Assembly (NCBI GenBank): GCA_030512335.1
Contig: JAULSU010000004.1
Coordinates: forward strand, 3,410,001-3,474,000
Reading direction: 5' to 3'
DNA from: Immersiella caudata
Taxonomy: Eukaryota > Ascomycota > Sordariomycetes > Sordariales > Lasiosphaeriaceae
Length of the DNA stretch: 64,000 bases
Shown: positions 1 to 10,455 of the stretch, one piece after another
Numbering within the stretch: the first letter of the stretch is position 1
Layout of the letters: each line of letters opens with the position of its first letter
Made by a program: the position numbers and the translations under genes
Notes under the pieces: model-generated
Told to the model about the DNA's origin: nothing
What the model saw: only the letters and a program-made list of their open reading frames with translations
Databases searched by the model: none

Positions 1-44
1 GCCAACCACAGCAGGCAAAAATACCTAGCAGAGGGTTTACTTAC

Positions 45-231
45 AGGCGGTGCGCAGCTGTTGGTATGCGCTAGCAATGAAGTGGTAGTTCTCGTCGCTG
101 GAGCTATCAACATCGTCTTCGCGGCGATCGATGAGGAAGCGGTGAGGATGAACCTTTTGTAAGAAAGCTGCTAGCCAGCTTCTTCTCGGTTGCCCGTGTC
201 TTGGTGATTTCGCGGCTCGGTGGCTTGACAT
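45..231 (-). CDS. 5' exon of an unrecognised gene, truncated by the window edge
   Basis: I do not recognise this gene. On the minus strand an ATG at 231 in a good fungal start context (CACCATGTC) opens 62 codons plus one base, ending at a strong GTAAGT donor whose first base is at 44. The remaining exons would lie to the left of the window. The visible N-terminus is basic at first (AAKSPRHGQPRRSW), then acidic and serine-rich (DDVDSSSDEN), with no signal peptide or membrane segment. A second minus-strand frame is open across 107-640, so the start is not certain. The clean donor and start context favour the call, but without the rest of the gene no function can be given. Confidence 0.4.
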
Positions 232-885
232 GGTGGGGACGGTGGTTGCTGCTGTCCATGTTCTCGACTTCCGTGTCCAGTTGCTGTGTGGGATGACATA
301 GCGGGTTGGCGATTTGGGTTGAGGTAGAATTGCCTTGGCGAATATTGTCGCTGAGACTGGGAGACTCCATCTTGAAGAGACGTCCCAGGGCCCAAACGCT
401 CATGATGGTGGTATCGACGCCCACGTTTGCAAGTTGGTGGGTGAAGAATGGAGTGGGAGCAAGATTAGTGGGTTTGCTCCAAGAGAAAACATATTTCTTT
501 CGGCGGGGCCTAAAACTTGAGCACTGGTCAGGTGGGAGCAACGCTTCGATCCACTTGGAGGTCTCCACGATATCAAAATGAGCCAATGGTCGGGCTCGGC
601 GTAAGAGACGGGATGAGATGGGATGATCCCAGATGGACACTTGGCGTGGGTTCCACGGCGGCGGATGTGCAACCTCTGCTCGTCATTTCATTGAAATCTG
701 ATAGGCTGCGGTCCCAACTCCAACAAACTTCCAAGCCAGCGGGAGATTTCGTGCCTGGTGAGTACCCCAATCATGGCTGAGCAGCCCTGGTACAAATCGC
801 TGGCGAGCCCGACGTGTGACACTCCTCCAACCCGCTCATCCTCAGAGCCTTAGATAGCCGCAGTGACTGAGCCCGGCACCATGGG

Positions 886-892
886 TATAAAG
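886..892 (+). promoter_or_regulatory. TATA-like box
   Basis: TATAAAG lies 226 bp upstream of the ATG at 1112 and just before a T-rich tract. TATA followed by a pyrimidine-rich leader is common in filamentous fungal promoters, so this may be the core promoter of the mini-gene. Inference from position only. Confidence 0.35.
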
Positions 893-910
893 CATCGTCG
901 TCTTTCCTCC

Positions 911-938
911 TTTTTTTTTTTTTTTTTTTTTTTTTTTT
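911..938 (+). repeat. Poly-T run of 28 bases
   Basis: An uninterrupted run of 28 T residues sits between the TATA-like element and the start of the mini-gene. Long poly-T or CT tracts can act as nucleosome-excluding promoter elements. The exact length in the genome may differ from the assembly because homopolymers are error-prone. Confidence 0.8.
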
Positions 939-1111
939 CGCTCCTCTGCATCTCCCAAGAACCACAACAAACCGTAGAAGACCCCGAATTTGAGCACTTG
1001 CTGCCCCGTGTGCTTTCATCCAGCTAGTCTTCGCTGTCGTTGCAATCTTCGCTCTCTTCTGCCCCTCACATCTCTCGCCTTCCACTCGATCGCGTCGCTA
1101 GAAGATACAAC

Positions 1112-1339
1112 ATGCCTACCACCGATCACTCGACCAAGACCCCCGCCTCCTCATCGACTGCTGAGAGTCCCGTCTCCAGACTGCCCGCAATGACAGTCAA
1201 CACCCAGTTCCTGGGTTTGACGGATCCCAACGCCGCAGCCCCAACCAGCGCCTCCTCCAATGAGTCGAACGACCAGAACTTCCTGGAGCTGACGGATCCC
1301 AACTGGACCGTTGCCAACGGGCAGCCGTCGAGCAAGTAG
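1112..1339 (+). CDS. 75-residue hypothetical protein with a duplicated FLxLTDPN motif
   Basis: A single-exon frame starts at an ATG in a good context (ACAACATGCC) and encodes 75 residues. It is Ser/Thr/Pro/Asn-rich and probably disordered, with no signal peptide or membrane segment. Its mark is an internal duplication: QFLGLTDPN at residues 32-40 and NFLELTDPN at residues 56-64, both followed by polar residues and encoded by closely matching DNA (1205-1231 and 1277-1303). A promoter-like arrangement lies upstream. I do not recognise the family. The duplicated motif argues for selection on the peptide, perhaps as a short linear binding motif, but that is inference. It could also be a fragment of a longer transcript. 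Confidence 0.5.
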   Translation: MPTTDHSTKTPASSSTAESPVSRLPAMTVNTQFLGLTDPNAAAPTSASSNESNDQNFLELTDPNWTVANGQPSSK

Positions 1340-2040
1340 CTTGCACAGCGCCCAAAGTCCGATGATCGGCGTGGCAAATGAGGGCCGAGGAGAGTCTTGA
1401 CGAGATGGGATTTCAGGCTCAAAAGTTCCGATGCCTATACGGCTGTTGACTTCCCACGGCCTGGGAGCACATCTGTTGGATTCCTGGAGGAACGATGAAG
1501 GAATGTCAAGGGCACTGGTGATGGCGGGTAGTTCGGCTATTTTACCACCAATTGGCTTCTTTGTTTGCTCCCCTATTTCCGATACAAAGGTGACAAGATA
1601 GCAAGGAGTCAATTGGATTGTTTGCGAGGACGTCATCGACAATCAATGATTATGGACAAAGCGGACAAACAATGCCCTGCGTGACTAGGTTGGGAAGAAG
1701 CTTTTCAGCAAACTATGGCAGTGACCACAATCTCAATTCCCGCGCAAGCGCTTCGCTTTCCCCTTCAACCTCGCCTGCAGACTCAACTCCATGGCCCTGG
1801 GACAACTACTGTACATATTTCAGAGATTCAGCGCAAACTTGACGACGCCACACATCCAACATATTACGCCCGCCCCTACCCTCTCATCTTGCCCCGATCC
1901 CAATAAATGGTATCCAAAACCTAGCCCCCTCTCCTGCCTGTCTCCTCACTCTCCAAGCAACGGAGGTCAGCTCGCCACGGCATCCCTGCGTTTGATAATG
2001 CCCGTCCCCCTGGGCTGGAGCTACAAAGATCCCCGACTCC
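1340..2040. other. Intergenic, convergent
   Basis: Lies between the end of the plus-strand mini-gene and the end of the minus-strand secreted-protein gene. Pyrimidine-rich toward its right part. No gene seen. Confidence 0.5.
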
Positions 2041-2570
2041 TCACCAAAGCCTAAACTGCCCAAACGGCGCAACCTTACACCCCGCGCCCGTAGCAATCGT
2101 CCCCGTAGCGCCTCCCGTAGGTGCCGTGGGCGGCGTTTCTCCCGCGGGCGGTGCCGTCCCCGTAATTGATCCTGACCCTGGACCTCCCGTGCCTAGATAT
2201 CGTTAAGCTTATACGAAATTTGGCATCAGTTGATGGACTCACAAGGCTCCGTAACAACGGTGTAAACGGTCGCGCACCCCAACCCCCCGCAGCCCAGACT
2301 GCACGGATGGCTGCTGAAGATGGTCAAGGGGGGATTAGGACATCCGCAGGCGGCGGTGATGGTAGCTTCGATTACGCAGGCGGCGGTGACGCAGGTGCTG
2401 CAGATGTCGGTAGTTGAGACGGCGGCGGGGCAGCTGACCGCGGTGAGAGTAGCGGAGCCGGTGGGTGCGGGTGCGGGCGACCCGGTGCTGACGAGGGTGA
2501 CCGTAGAGGATTGGGCGTTGATGAGGGGGGTTAGAGTGAGGAGGATCAGAGAGGCGAGGAGGCGGGCCAT
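2041..2570 (-). CDS. Small cysteine-rich secreted protein
   Basis: Two exons: 2570-2243 and 2192-2041, joined across a 50-nt intron with a GTGAGT donor, a CTTAAC-like branch point and a TAG acceptor. The product is 159 residues. Residues 1-19 are a signal peptide (MARLLASLILLTLTPLINA, cleavage before QSS). A Ser/Thr/Pro stretch follows, then a Cys-rich core with motifs CSTC, CGCP and CSLGCGGLGC, then a Gly/Thr/Pro-rich tail ending GQFRLW. Without splicing the frame would stop soon after the donor, so the intron fits. The tail resembles linkers of fungal wall proteins, but no GPI signal is visible. The family is unknown to me; an extracellular or wall role is inferred from the signal peptide and cysteines. 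Confidence 0.6.
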
Positions 2571-3329
2571 GGCTGCGGTGTGAAGTTGGGTGGTTGGGGT
2601 GGCGATGAAGAAGAAAGGGAAGTGTCCGGGTTGGATGGCGCAATTGGGGAGAGTCGAGGTGTCGTGACGGGAACACAAAAATGGGGAAGGAAGGCTTTGT
2701 GATGGTGACACAGCGGCAGGACGTTGAATTTAAGATGCAAGCTGAGTCCAGTCCCGGGGCGTTGGGAGTGCGGAAGTGCGGGAAGGACGCGGGCGCGGAA
2801 GACTTTTAGTGCTGGAATTGCGGGGTTCTCACCCACCATTGAGTGGTGAGAATGCAGGCAAAGCGTGGTGTGAAACAGATCGGCGGTGGGCGGCTGATTG
2901 GCTTGTGACGCTGCAGGCAAAGGCTGGGGCGGATCTCACCTGCCCTGTTTTTCTGCAGTTGATCGGCGCTCCGGCACTCATCAGTCGCTGGAAGCGGATG
3001 CTAGTGGCTGCATCGGCTCCTGCATCAGGGACCTGCTTCTTTTAGTTTGGGAGACGCACGACTCGGCGTATCACGGGCATCAAATCCGCCAAGCCAAAAG
3101 ATAGTATGATGTCGTTGATGGTCGTTTAGGTGAACAAGGAAAGTCCAAAGGAAGCACCAAAGTTTTGTACAAGAAGGAAAAGATCAAACAAAGGGAACCC
3201 CCAAAGCCCAGAAATTCCGCACCCCATTCCCCGCCCAGAAAAAATGTCCAAAAGATCGACATATACAATCGGCGCCAAACATATCCTACCCAAAACTTGC
3301 GAATCCAAAATGTCGAGGGGTCACCTCGC
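2571..3329. other. Intergenic
   Basis: Upstream region of the secreted-protein gene (minus strand) and downstream region of the GH128 gene (also minus strand). No further gene or clear element seen. Confidence 0.5.
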
Positions 3330-4423
3330 TTAGCCCCTCTTGTTGACAAACACCTCACCGGCGCGGTTGAGCTTGCCATTTGTGACCAAATCCTCCGCCA
3401 TGAACGGGCTGTACCGGGCAACCCACGGCTGTTTGTCGAGCCAAGGAATGACAACATCAAGGAAGTCGGCCATGACGTTGACATCGTGCAGCGGCAGCGG
3501 GGAGAACTCGGTGATCCAGAGATCCATCTACGCATCGTCAGCATGCACTCTCCCTCTCCTCCTGGGCTTTGCACTCACCTCGCGACGGAAAATATCATTG
3601 ACAATCCCGTGAGCCCGGCTGACATAGTTGATGAAGAGATTCGCCTGGTAGCGGCCATCCCGTCCCGCTTCTCCATACCAGTGAATAGCCTGCGCGTCAC
3701 AGCGGAACTGGGCCGGGTTGTTGCCGATGCTGGCAAACTGGCGCAGCCAAATCAGACCCGACGGGCCGCCGGTGAACTGACTGCGCTCCGTCTCGTAGCT
3801 GCTGATGCCCGGGCAGACGAGCTTCGCGCCGCGGTTGGCGAACTGGAACATGTCATTGCCCCATGCGTCGTAGGCCTCACGGGGAGAAGCGTGGGAGCCG
3901 CCACGGCCGATATCCATATCTGGCTCATTGTAGCCCAGCACCCAGGGTGTGTCGCCAGCGTTGATCTTGGCGTGAATACCGGCCTTGTCACCCTTGTCGC
4001 CCGGACCCCAGTGCATCGGGATTTGCTGGAACTTGGGCGCGTTTGGGGCCGCACCCCAATTGTAGGACCACGTCGCACTGCCGCTTCTTGACAGAATGTT
4101 GGTGATTGCGCCGTTGTCTGGCGGTCAATGTCAGTTACCAAGTTGCGGAAGTGAGTTTTTGTCCCCCCTTTTCCAGGACACAAGTCAGAGGGAGTGGCTC
4201 CAAGCCAATTTAAGAAGCTTCGGCTCTCCTATATTAGGGTAGGAGGGAGAATGGGCGGAAAACAGCAGCAACTAAACATACTGTATGCGAGGCCTTTCTT
4301 GATGCCATAAGGGGCATCGGTGCCACGAGCCTCGAGGGTTTTGTCGACGTGGGGTACTGAGGTTGGTGCGGCCGAGACGAACGAGAGGATGACCGAGGCC
4401 ACGGCTGCGGAGATAAGCTTCAT
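3330..4423 (-). CDS. Secreted GH128-type (Asl1-like) endo-beta-1,3-glucanase
   Basis: Three exons: 4423-4282, 4117-3579 and 3527-3330, total 292 residues. Residues 1-18 are a signal peptide (MKLISAAVASVILSFVSA). The mature part has the GH128 layout: GLAYNNG at the start of the barrel, SYNWG, then GYNEPD carrying the likely acid/base glutamate, HWYG, and LWITEFS carrying the likely nucleophile glutamate. GH128 enzymes are retaining glucanases that cut beta-1,3-glucan, so the likely target is fungal wall glucan, either the organism's own or a competitor's. The introns have GTATGT and GTGAGT donors, and the second is 51 nt. Length is normal for the single-domain form, with no carbohydrate-binding module. 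A TATA element lies about 180 bp upstream. Confidence 0.88.
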
Positions 4424-5878
4424 GTTGATGTTGAGGACTTAGACTGATATAACGAGGAACGAAAGAATAATTACAAGGAACGAGTGACAGGGTCAGAAAC
4501 GACTGTGGCAGCGAAGGTAGTAGTTCCCGCTGTGAAAGGAGTGATGCTCGGCGCGGGACTGGAAGAGAAGATGGCGATAACATGAAGAGTGCGGCGTCTT
4601 CTTATACAGAATGCTCTCATGTAGCTCTGTTCAACCCTTCGAGTAGAGGGGTGCCACACCTGCAAAACGACCAGGGTGGATAACGGCAGCGTGGTTGATG
4701 GGATCTGAGACTAAGATGAGATCAAGACCGTCGCTCGAGGGAGCCTCGAGGATGCAAGCCACCGAGGCTGAAAGTCATCATTTTGCTGGTTTGACAGGGT
4801 CAAAGCTGCAAGTTGCGATGTTGGCTTGCTTCGACTACGACCTAAATGACAATTTCTTATCTTGATACCCAAGGTCTGCTCAGCGCTGTTTTCCGCACGT
4901 CTGTGGCCCAGCCGCTGAGATACTAGGGAGTTGTCATGCAGTGCCCTGAAACATATGGCTGCGGTATTTGTTGTAGCCTCCGTAGGCATCGGAAGGTTAC
5001 TTTGAAAAACGTGTCATCAGCGCCAGGTGTCATTGAAGTCAAAAGACGGGGTTGAGAATCCAATGCGTACCTGGATGCCTAGCTCAGGGGTATCGGGGGA
5101 GGATTTGCGCAAGGGGCTCGAGGTTCAGGGCCCACACTGACTGTAGACCCCTGTCGCGGGTCATTACCAAGTCATTCTCAACCCCTAACCCGCTGCTGAC
5201 CTTCAATCTCCATCCTTCGTGACGGTCTTAATGTCGTCCACCTCGCCCTAGAACGTCTCTTGAAGCTTCTTCGATCGAGAGGACAAAGAACAGTAAGGTC
5301 CAGAGCATACATATTCCTTTCCAGGACAATTCCGCGCTTAAGCCGTCCTTCACGGACTTGTCGCCGCTCAACTCGAAGCAAGGCGCCACCCCGTCCACCC
5401 GATGGTAGAGCGCCAAGCGGCGCAGTCGTTCCTCCCGCAAAATTGCAATGGGAAGGCAATAGTTGATCCTGGGCAGGTATCCTGACGACAAAGCCTAGAA
5501 GTTTGTGCCTAGATCAAAGGTGCGCTCCAGCCCGGCTTGGGTGCCGCAACCCTTCCGTCTTCCCCCCAGTGCCTCTGCCTTGGGTAGCGAACATCCTCCA
5601 CCAAACAAGCCCGTGATTCCGCCACATGGCGTTGCATTGGTAGGGCTAATTTTGCATAAGAAGTGGTCTTCGATTTTTTTTCCCCCTCAATGTTGAAGGT
5701 TGCTACGCCGCAAGGCGAATGAGGACCCCTGATCCTTCGAGCTCGAACGCATAAAGCAGGGCAATTTCAATCAAGAACCAACTCCAGCTGAAGGGCTACC
5801 CGAATTCCATGATGCGCTCTGCCATGGTAGAAAGGGAAAAAGCAGCACTCCAGATGCTGCGCTGAGGAACGCTAGACA
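4424..5878. other. Intergenic
   Basis: About 1.45 kb between the GH128 start and the end of the Zn2Cys6 gene, both on the minus strand. It contains the GH128 promoter and the 3' flank of the regulator gene. Open frames at 5178-5491 and 5505-5696 show no recognisable protein. Confidence 0.5.
4600..4606 (-). promoter_or_regulatory. TATA box of the GH128 gene
   Basis: TATAAGA on the minus strand lies about 180 bp upstream of the GH128 ATG at 4423, a usual spacing for a fungal gene with a short leader. Confidence 0.4.
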
Positions 5879-8001
5879 TCATGACTGATCGTCTGCTGCA
5901 ACCGAAAAGTCGCCCCAACTGCTCCACGTCATGACTTCCGAAGGGTCATATCCTTCAAGAAGCGCGCCCAAGTCGTCCAATTGTGACGAGGTGGCATTTG
6001 ACTCGATTTCGATCGACGCAGGTGTCGGGAGCAGCTCTTCTGGCCTCTCAGCCGTTGACACAGCCATCTGCAGTCGCTCGATGAAGGCTGGTCGGTCGAC
6101 TGGCTGACCGCTCTCAACTAGAGCTCGCTCGCGGGCATCCCAGCCTTTGAGAATGTACTGGGCATATGACTTGTGTTCCTGTGTTAAGATTTTGAGGGGA
6201 TCAGGGCGTTGCTCAAATGTTCTCGTGAGAACCTTCCAGGCTCTCTCAGACAGCGATCCGGTAGGCCGATTGCACAGCTGGGCAACGAGGGCAGCGAAGC
6301 ACTCGGTTTGGAAGTGGGGGTCCAACCACCACTCGAACCGAAGGGATTTCAGCAGCCCATACGCATCGCAAGCGTGTTCGTGACTGATAACAAGCATTTT
6401 GAACACGTTATCCTCTGGGGTCAGGATCTCGACCCCCCATTCGGGCTGTTCCTCGATGGGCGTGAGCGATGGAAGCAAGGAGCCCAACATCATGAACCGA
6501 AGGCCGTGAACTGCGACATGAGCGTTTCCCGCCTTTGTGTCGATATACCTAGATTCCAGGCTTTTGAGCTCAGCATCGATGGAAATGGCTAGATCGCGGA
6601 ACCGAGCCAACGTCCACTGAATCTCTCCCGGAGTACCCTTCCCGTCAGGGGTTTGACCAAGGATCGCTGCTTCCACTCCACGCATCGCTTGCCTATCAGC
6701 CAGGATCTCGGCCATGAGTTTGTGAGCTCGGTGAAAAATAAGGCAAAAGCCCATCTCCGTCGGCCCTTCGCGCGGACGTGGGGATTCGGTGGAGCTCGGG
6801 AACAGATCGGCATCGTTTAGATTCGCTGGCTCCTTGCAGTCCCAGCCGACAGGCAACATAGAGGGCGACATGATGCCCGAGACGGCGCCCTGTGTCGAGT
6901 CTCGGGACATCACTTGCCACCAAAGTCTGCGGCGCATTTCGGTTTCAAAGGGCGTTAGGCCGAGAGCCTCACCGTCACGGTGGTAGCCCATCTTGTGCGC
7001 GATCCGTAGAATGATGCCGCTGATGATCCACAACGCATATCGATCGCATCGACCATGAAGCGAAAATTGAAACAGTAGGAGAGCTTGAAGTATTTCCATG
7101 TTTTCGTTCTTGAGGAAATTGAACTTGATGAGCGAAGCCTTTGCACCAAGTGTGTACCTCCGCATGGCTTCCTCCTTCGATATGCCAAACATTTGGACAC
7201 ACTCGTCAGCAGAGGTTGACATGATAGCCATGAGGTAGATTGAGAAGAGGAGAGCCTGCTGATGCACTGGAATTGCCTCTATGTTGGTCGTCGCCTCGAG
7301 AACTATTGGCTGAAGGGTTGGGACGTGTATGATTTTGGTGAGGGGGTTGACGCGATCCAGGTATAATTGCCAGAGACGAAACACATGGACCGGATCTGGT
7401 TGCAAGTCCTGCACATTTATCGATGGGTCGACACCGGACAGGAGCAGATCCGCATCCGAGTCGTCCCGCCCATCCAGAGTGACGGCTTCGGTTTCGACAA
7501 TGTCCCGCATATTTTGGAGCTGCGTAGGGTGTCAAACCACTGAGCCTGTAGCCACCGGTGTGAGACAAGACTTACCTCTTCGTACAAGGATGCCATAAGA
7601 TGGCCATCCATGAGGCGGGTGCGGTTTTCATCCTTGACCACAATATGGGCAGGCCTCGCATAGGAAGGCCGGGGAGAAGCAGACCCGCTTCCTGGGGTTT
7701 CTGGCTGCGCCTCGAGAAGCTGTCCCTCGAACTGCTGAGAAGGGAGGGGCGGCGATTCCGGCGGCTGATTGGCATGTTGCAAGAGGAGCTCTTCGCATCG
7801 GGCGAGACGGCGCCGAAGGTCTTGAGCCGGGCGCCGGCGCCGGCGGACCGGTGCTGGTGTGCTGGGGACACAGGAAGCTCCAACGCCTGCTTTTGTGCAC
7901 GTTGCACAGGGAATTTGCCTGTCACACTTTACCTTTCGCTGCTGGCACAATGCGCATGCCAAAACCCTGGAATATCCCCGGGGCGCGGTTAGGTGATTCA
8001 T
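5879..8001 (-). CDS. Zn(II)2Cys6 fungal transcription factor
   Basis: Two exons, 8001-7576 and 7519-5879, joined across a 56-nt intron (GTAAGT donor, CGCAG acceptor), giving 688 residues. The N-terminus has a canonical binuclear zinc cluster with spacing C-x2-C-x6-C-x5-C-x2-C-x8-C and a basic RKVKC core. An Arg-rich linker (RRRRRPAQDLRRRLAR) and a short predicted coiled coil follow, where dimerisation is usual. The large second exon carries the fungal-specific transcription factor (middle homology) domain, with FRLWQLYLDRVNPLTKI and MRRRLWWQVMSRD as recognisable landmarks. The acidic C-terminus (DDLGALLEGYDPSEVM) could be an activation region. Members act in the nucleus on CGG-type sites; the target genes cannot be told here. 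The ATG at 8001 was preferred to a longer frame because it is close to the zinc cluster. Confidence 0.88.
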
Positions 8002-8542
8002 TTCCTGACAGATGCTGTCCGATGGAAAAATCCGTAAGAAGCTGAAACCAAAATGAAGTTTGTTCCGTGGAGAACTAATGACACAAGCAACAACAGCCGA
8101 TGTGGTGGAATGGAAGTTGGAGATCGTCCCCACTCTTGGCAAGGCTCAAGAGGACAGGACGCTCGGGGTTTTCGGAACAGCCCGAGCTGGCCCGGGTGGG
8201 GGCCAAAACGAAGGTCACACAGAAAGAGATTCAGCTCCACCTCATCTTAACAGGGACATCCCAGGCCGCCACTCAAACGCCCAGTACGTTGTCGGACATC
8301 GAACAGCAAACAGCTGAAGAATCGATATCACCAGCAGCAACTCCACAACACGGACTGCCCGAACCAAAAATGGAAATCCTAATGAGGGCTGTGTCAAGCG
8401 GGGTCACGCTTAAAAGGGAAGCACCGCAGCAGACGAACAAGACAATCAAAATATGACTGGATTCTAACCAACACCTAGTCTATTGGCATCGATGACCTTT
8501 CCATATTGCTTTCCTTCTCAGAAACCATCAATTGATTCCAGC
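8002..8542. other. Intergenic
   Basis: Promoter region of the Zn2Cys6 gene and 3' flank of the GRF gene to its right, both on the minus strand. No gene seen. Confidence 0.5.
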
Positions 8543-9324
8543 TCACGTATTCTCATGCCTCTTCCCCTTCATCGTTCTCTTGAAACCACACTCTCGATCC
8601 CAACACTCCCACCGCGCCTTCCCAAGCATGCACTTCATCCCCTTCCGACACGGCATCCCACAAAAACACACAACGATCGAATCATGCACGCCCCTGCGAT
8701 CAGCCCACGTCACAAATGCGGGGCACTCCGAATCAGAACAGACGTAGAACGGCCGCCCGGAATTGCCCTTCCTGTTGTCCCTACTTGTTTCCAGGAGCAC
8801 TGAGCGCCTGAGGCACCCGGCTTTGTGGCAGCGAGGTCCGTATTCTTTGGCCCGGGCGGGTTTCCGTCTTCGGTCTTTGAGAAAGCCCAGATCTCGGCAA
8901 GGGTGATCGGTTGGCCGCGGCGGCGGAGAACGGAGCAGTAGTGCTCGACCATTTTGTGGGGGTTGTCGGGTCCGGTCCAGGCTTTGACGAAGGCGCGGGC
9001 ACCTCGGACAGCGGCGTCTTGTTTGAGCTTTCTCGCGGGGGTGTCAGGGGCGGGTGGGGCTTTGATTCGTCTGAGAGGGCTGAACTGGTAAGGAGTTAAC
9101 GTGGAAGAGGGTGAGTTGATATAAGGGCTGCTGCTACAGACGCCGCTGGCGGGAGAGGTGCTGGGGGAGCTGTCGAGGCTTTGGGATTTGGTCCTTTTGT
9201 TCGATTGCTTGTGTGTTACGGGCTGGGTAATGGGACGCGAACGCTTGGTCGGGGTTTTCTCGGCCCCGGCGTTGTATTCTGCGCTACGTTTGACGCCTGA
9301 CTGAGGCGTTGAAAGCCCAGGCAT
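8543..9324 (-). pseudogene. GRF zinc-finger protein gene with an apparent frameshift
   Basis: From an ATG at 9324 one frame runs through a Ser/Thr/Pro- and Lys/Arg-rich N-terminus to PITLAEIW. The GRF finger itself (YGPRCHKAGC, NSGRPFYVC, CPAFVTWADRRG) and a second Cys cluster (CFCGMPC, WECWDRECGF) are in another frame that ends at 8543. The switch lies between about 8865 and 8825. There is no usable donor/acceptor pair in those 40 bases, so splicing is unlikely. The neighbouring gene at 10456 reads LANIW then YGPAC in one frame, which shows the two parts belong together. The break fits a 1-nt deletion. Either this copy is a recent pseudogene or the assembly has an indel. GRF fingers bind single-stranded DNA or RNA in repair and chromatin proteins. 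Confidence 0.65.
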
Positions 9325-10455
9325 CTCTGACTTCAGGTTCCGATGGCCTCTCAATTCGAAGCGTTGAAGCGAAGTTTCGTTCCAGAGCAAGAGATGGGAG
9401 AAGAGGAGATGAAGAGGACGAGAAGTCCGCATTCAGGGGTGAACGGCACACTACGAACTCACCGCAACAGAAGCCAAAATGACATCTTTGGAACAAGTAT
9501 CCACATCTCGGCAGGGTGCAGGAGAACCAGGTGTCGTCGCCCCTCTTTTCTCTTCACCGTCCACTGGTGGCTGGAATCCAGGGCACTTTCTGAGCGCATG
9601 ATTCTGTTTGCTGTCAGCCTGCAGCGGTCATTTTCGACAGGGCAAAGGAAAGATGATAGGAACTGGCTTCTACCAACATGCCTTGGGCATCGGCCCTTGA
9701 GCTTGAGAGACATCCAGTGAGGCTACTTCAGTCTCATGGGACCGGAGCGTCTGAAAGTGTTAGGACTTAAGAACACAGGTTGGTATTCCCAGATTCCGCC
9801 AAGACACACTTAGATCCCAGCTTGGAGTTTCTGTTGGTGTTTTTTTTATCGGACGCGGGGACCCGCGAGATCAGCAGGGGTTCCTCCTCATCACTCCAAT
9901 CGACGATGGGCCACAGGACTTGAGGTGCATACAGGCACCTTCCGCATCTGCGATGCGCAAACACTCACTGTGCGGGAGTCATATTGAAGGCGTCCCCTTG
10001 ACATTCCCCGCTGGCTTCTTGACTGACAGAGATAATAGCGCCCGGGCGTAAGGTAATATCTCACTGATAAGGGCCTCCCTTTATGGATATTGGTTTGGGG
10101 AAATGCTCATTATCGGACCATCTCCCAATCAAGCAGACCTTCTCAATGGCGGCCCTGCGAGTTTCGAATGAATTCCAACTTTCCAGGCTCAAACCTCGAT
10201 TGGGAGCAAATGGGCTCTTGCGGGACAGCTGAGTTGGGGTGCACAGTGTAAACGGCATCAAAGAAGCCAATGCAATGGCTGGAGAAGATTGGTGTTGTGT
10301 GACGCGAATGCGCCAATTGGAGGCAACCATGATGCCTCCCCTACCGCATGAGCTGCCCGGCTTCGCCAAGTGACTGGACTGGCCAGAATGCAGCGAGGCC
10401 CGCCATTATTTAGTCCAATGAAGGAAGGGGGGTTTCTCTCGCAGCTTCCCTCCAA
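9325..10455. other. Divergent intergenic region between the two GRF genes
   Basis: 1.1 kb separating the divergently oriented GRF-finger genes; both promoters should lie here. I see no strong TATA element. A CCAAT-like site on the plus strand lies near 10411. No other gene seen. Confidence 0.5.

Larger units (their letters stand above)
232..1111. other. Intergenic, divergent promoter region
   Basis: This stretch separates the minus-strand exon at 231 from the plus-strand mini-gene at 1112. It holds a TATA-like element and a long poly-T run, listed separately. The open frames here show no recognisable protein. Confidence 0.5.

Noticed and set aside
107..640. Minus-strand open frame of 177 codons
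   Set aside because: Overlaps the better-supported exon at 45-231, which has a good start context and splice donor; composition looks random.
3165..4091. Plus-strand open frame of 308 codons
   Set aside because: Antisense to the GH128 gene and crosses its introns; the GH128 reading has clear catalytic motifs.
8825..8865. An intron to explain the GRF frame switch
   Set aside because: No acceptable donor and acceptor lie in this short interval, and the relative at 10456 has no gap there.
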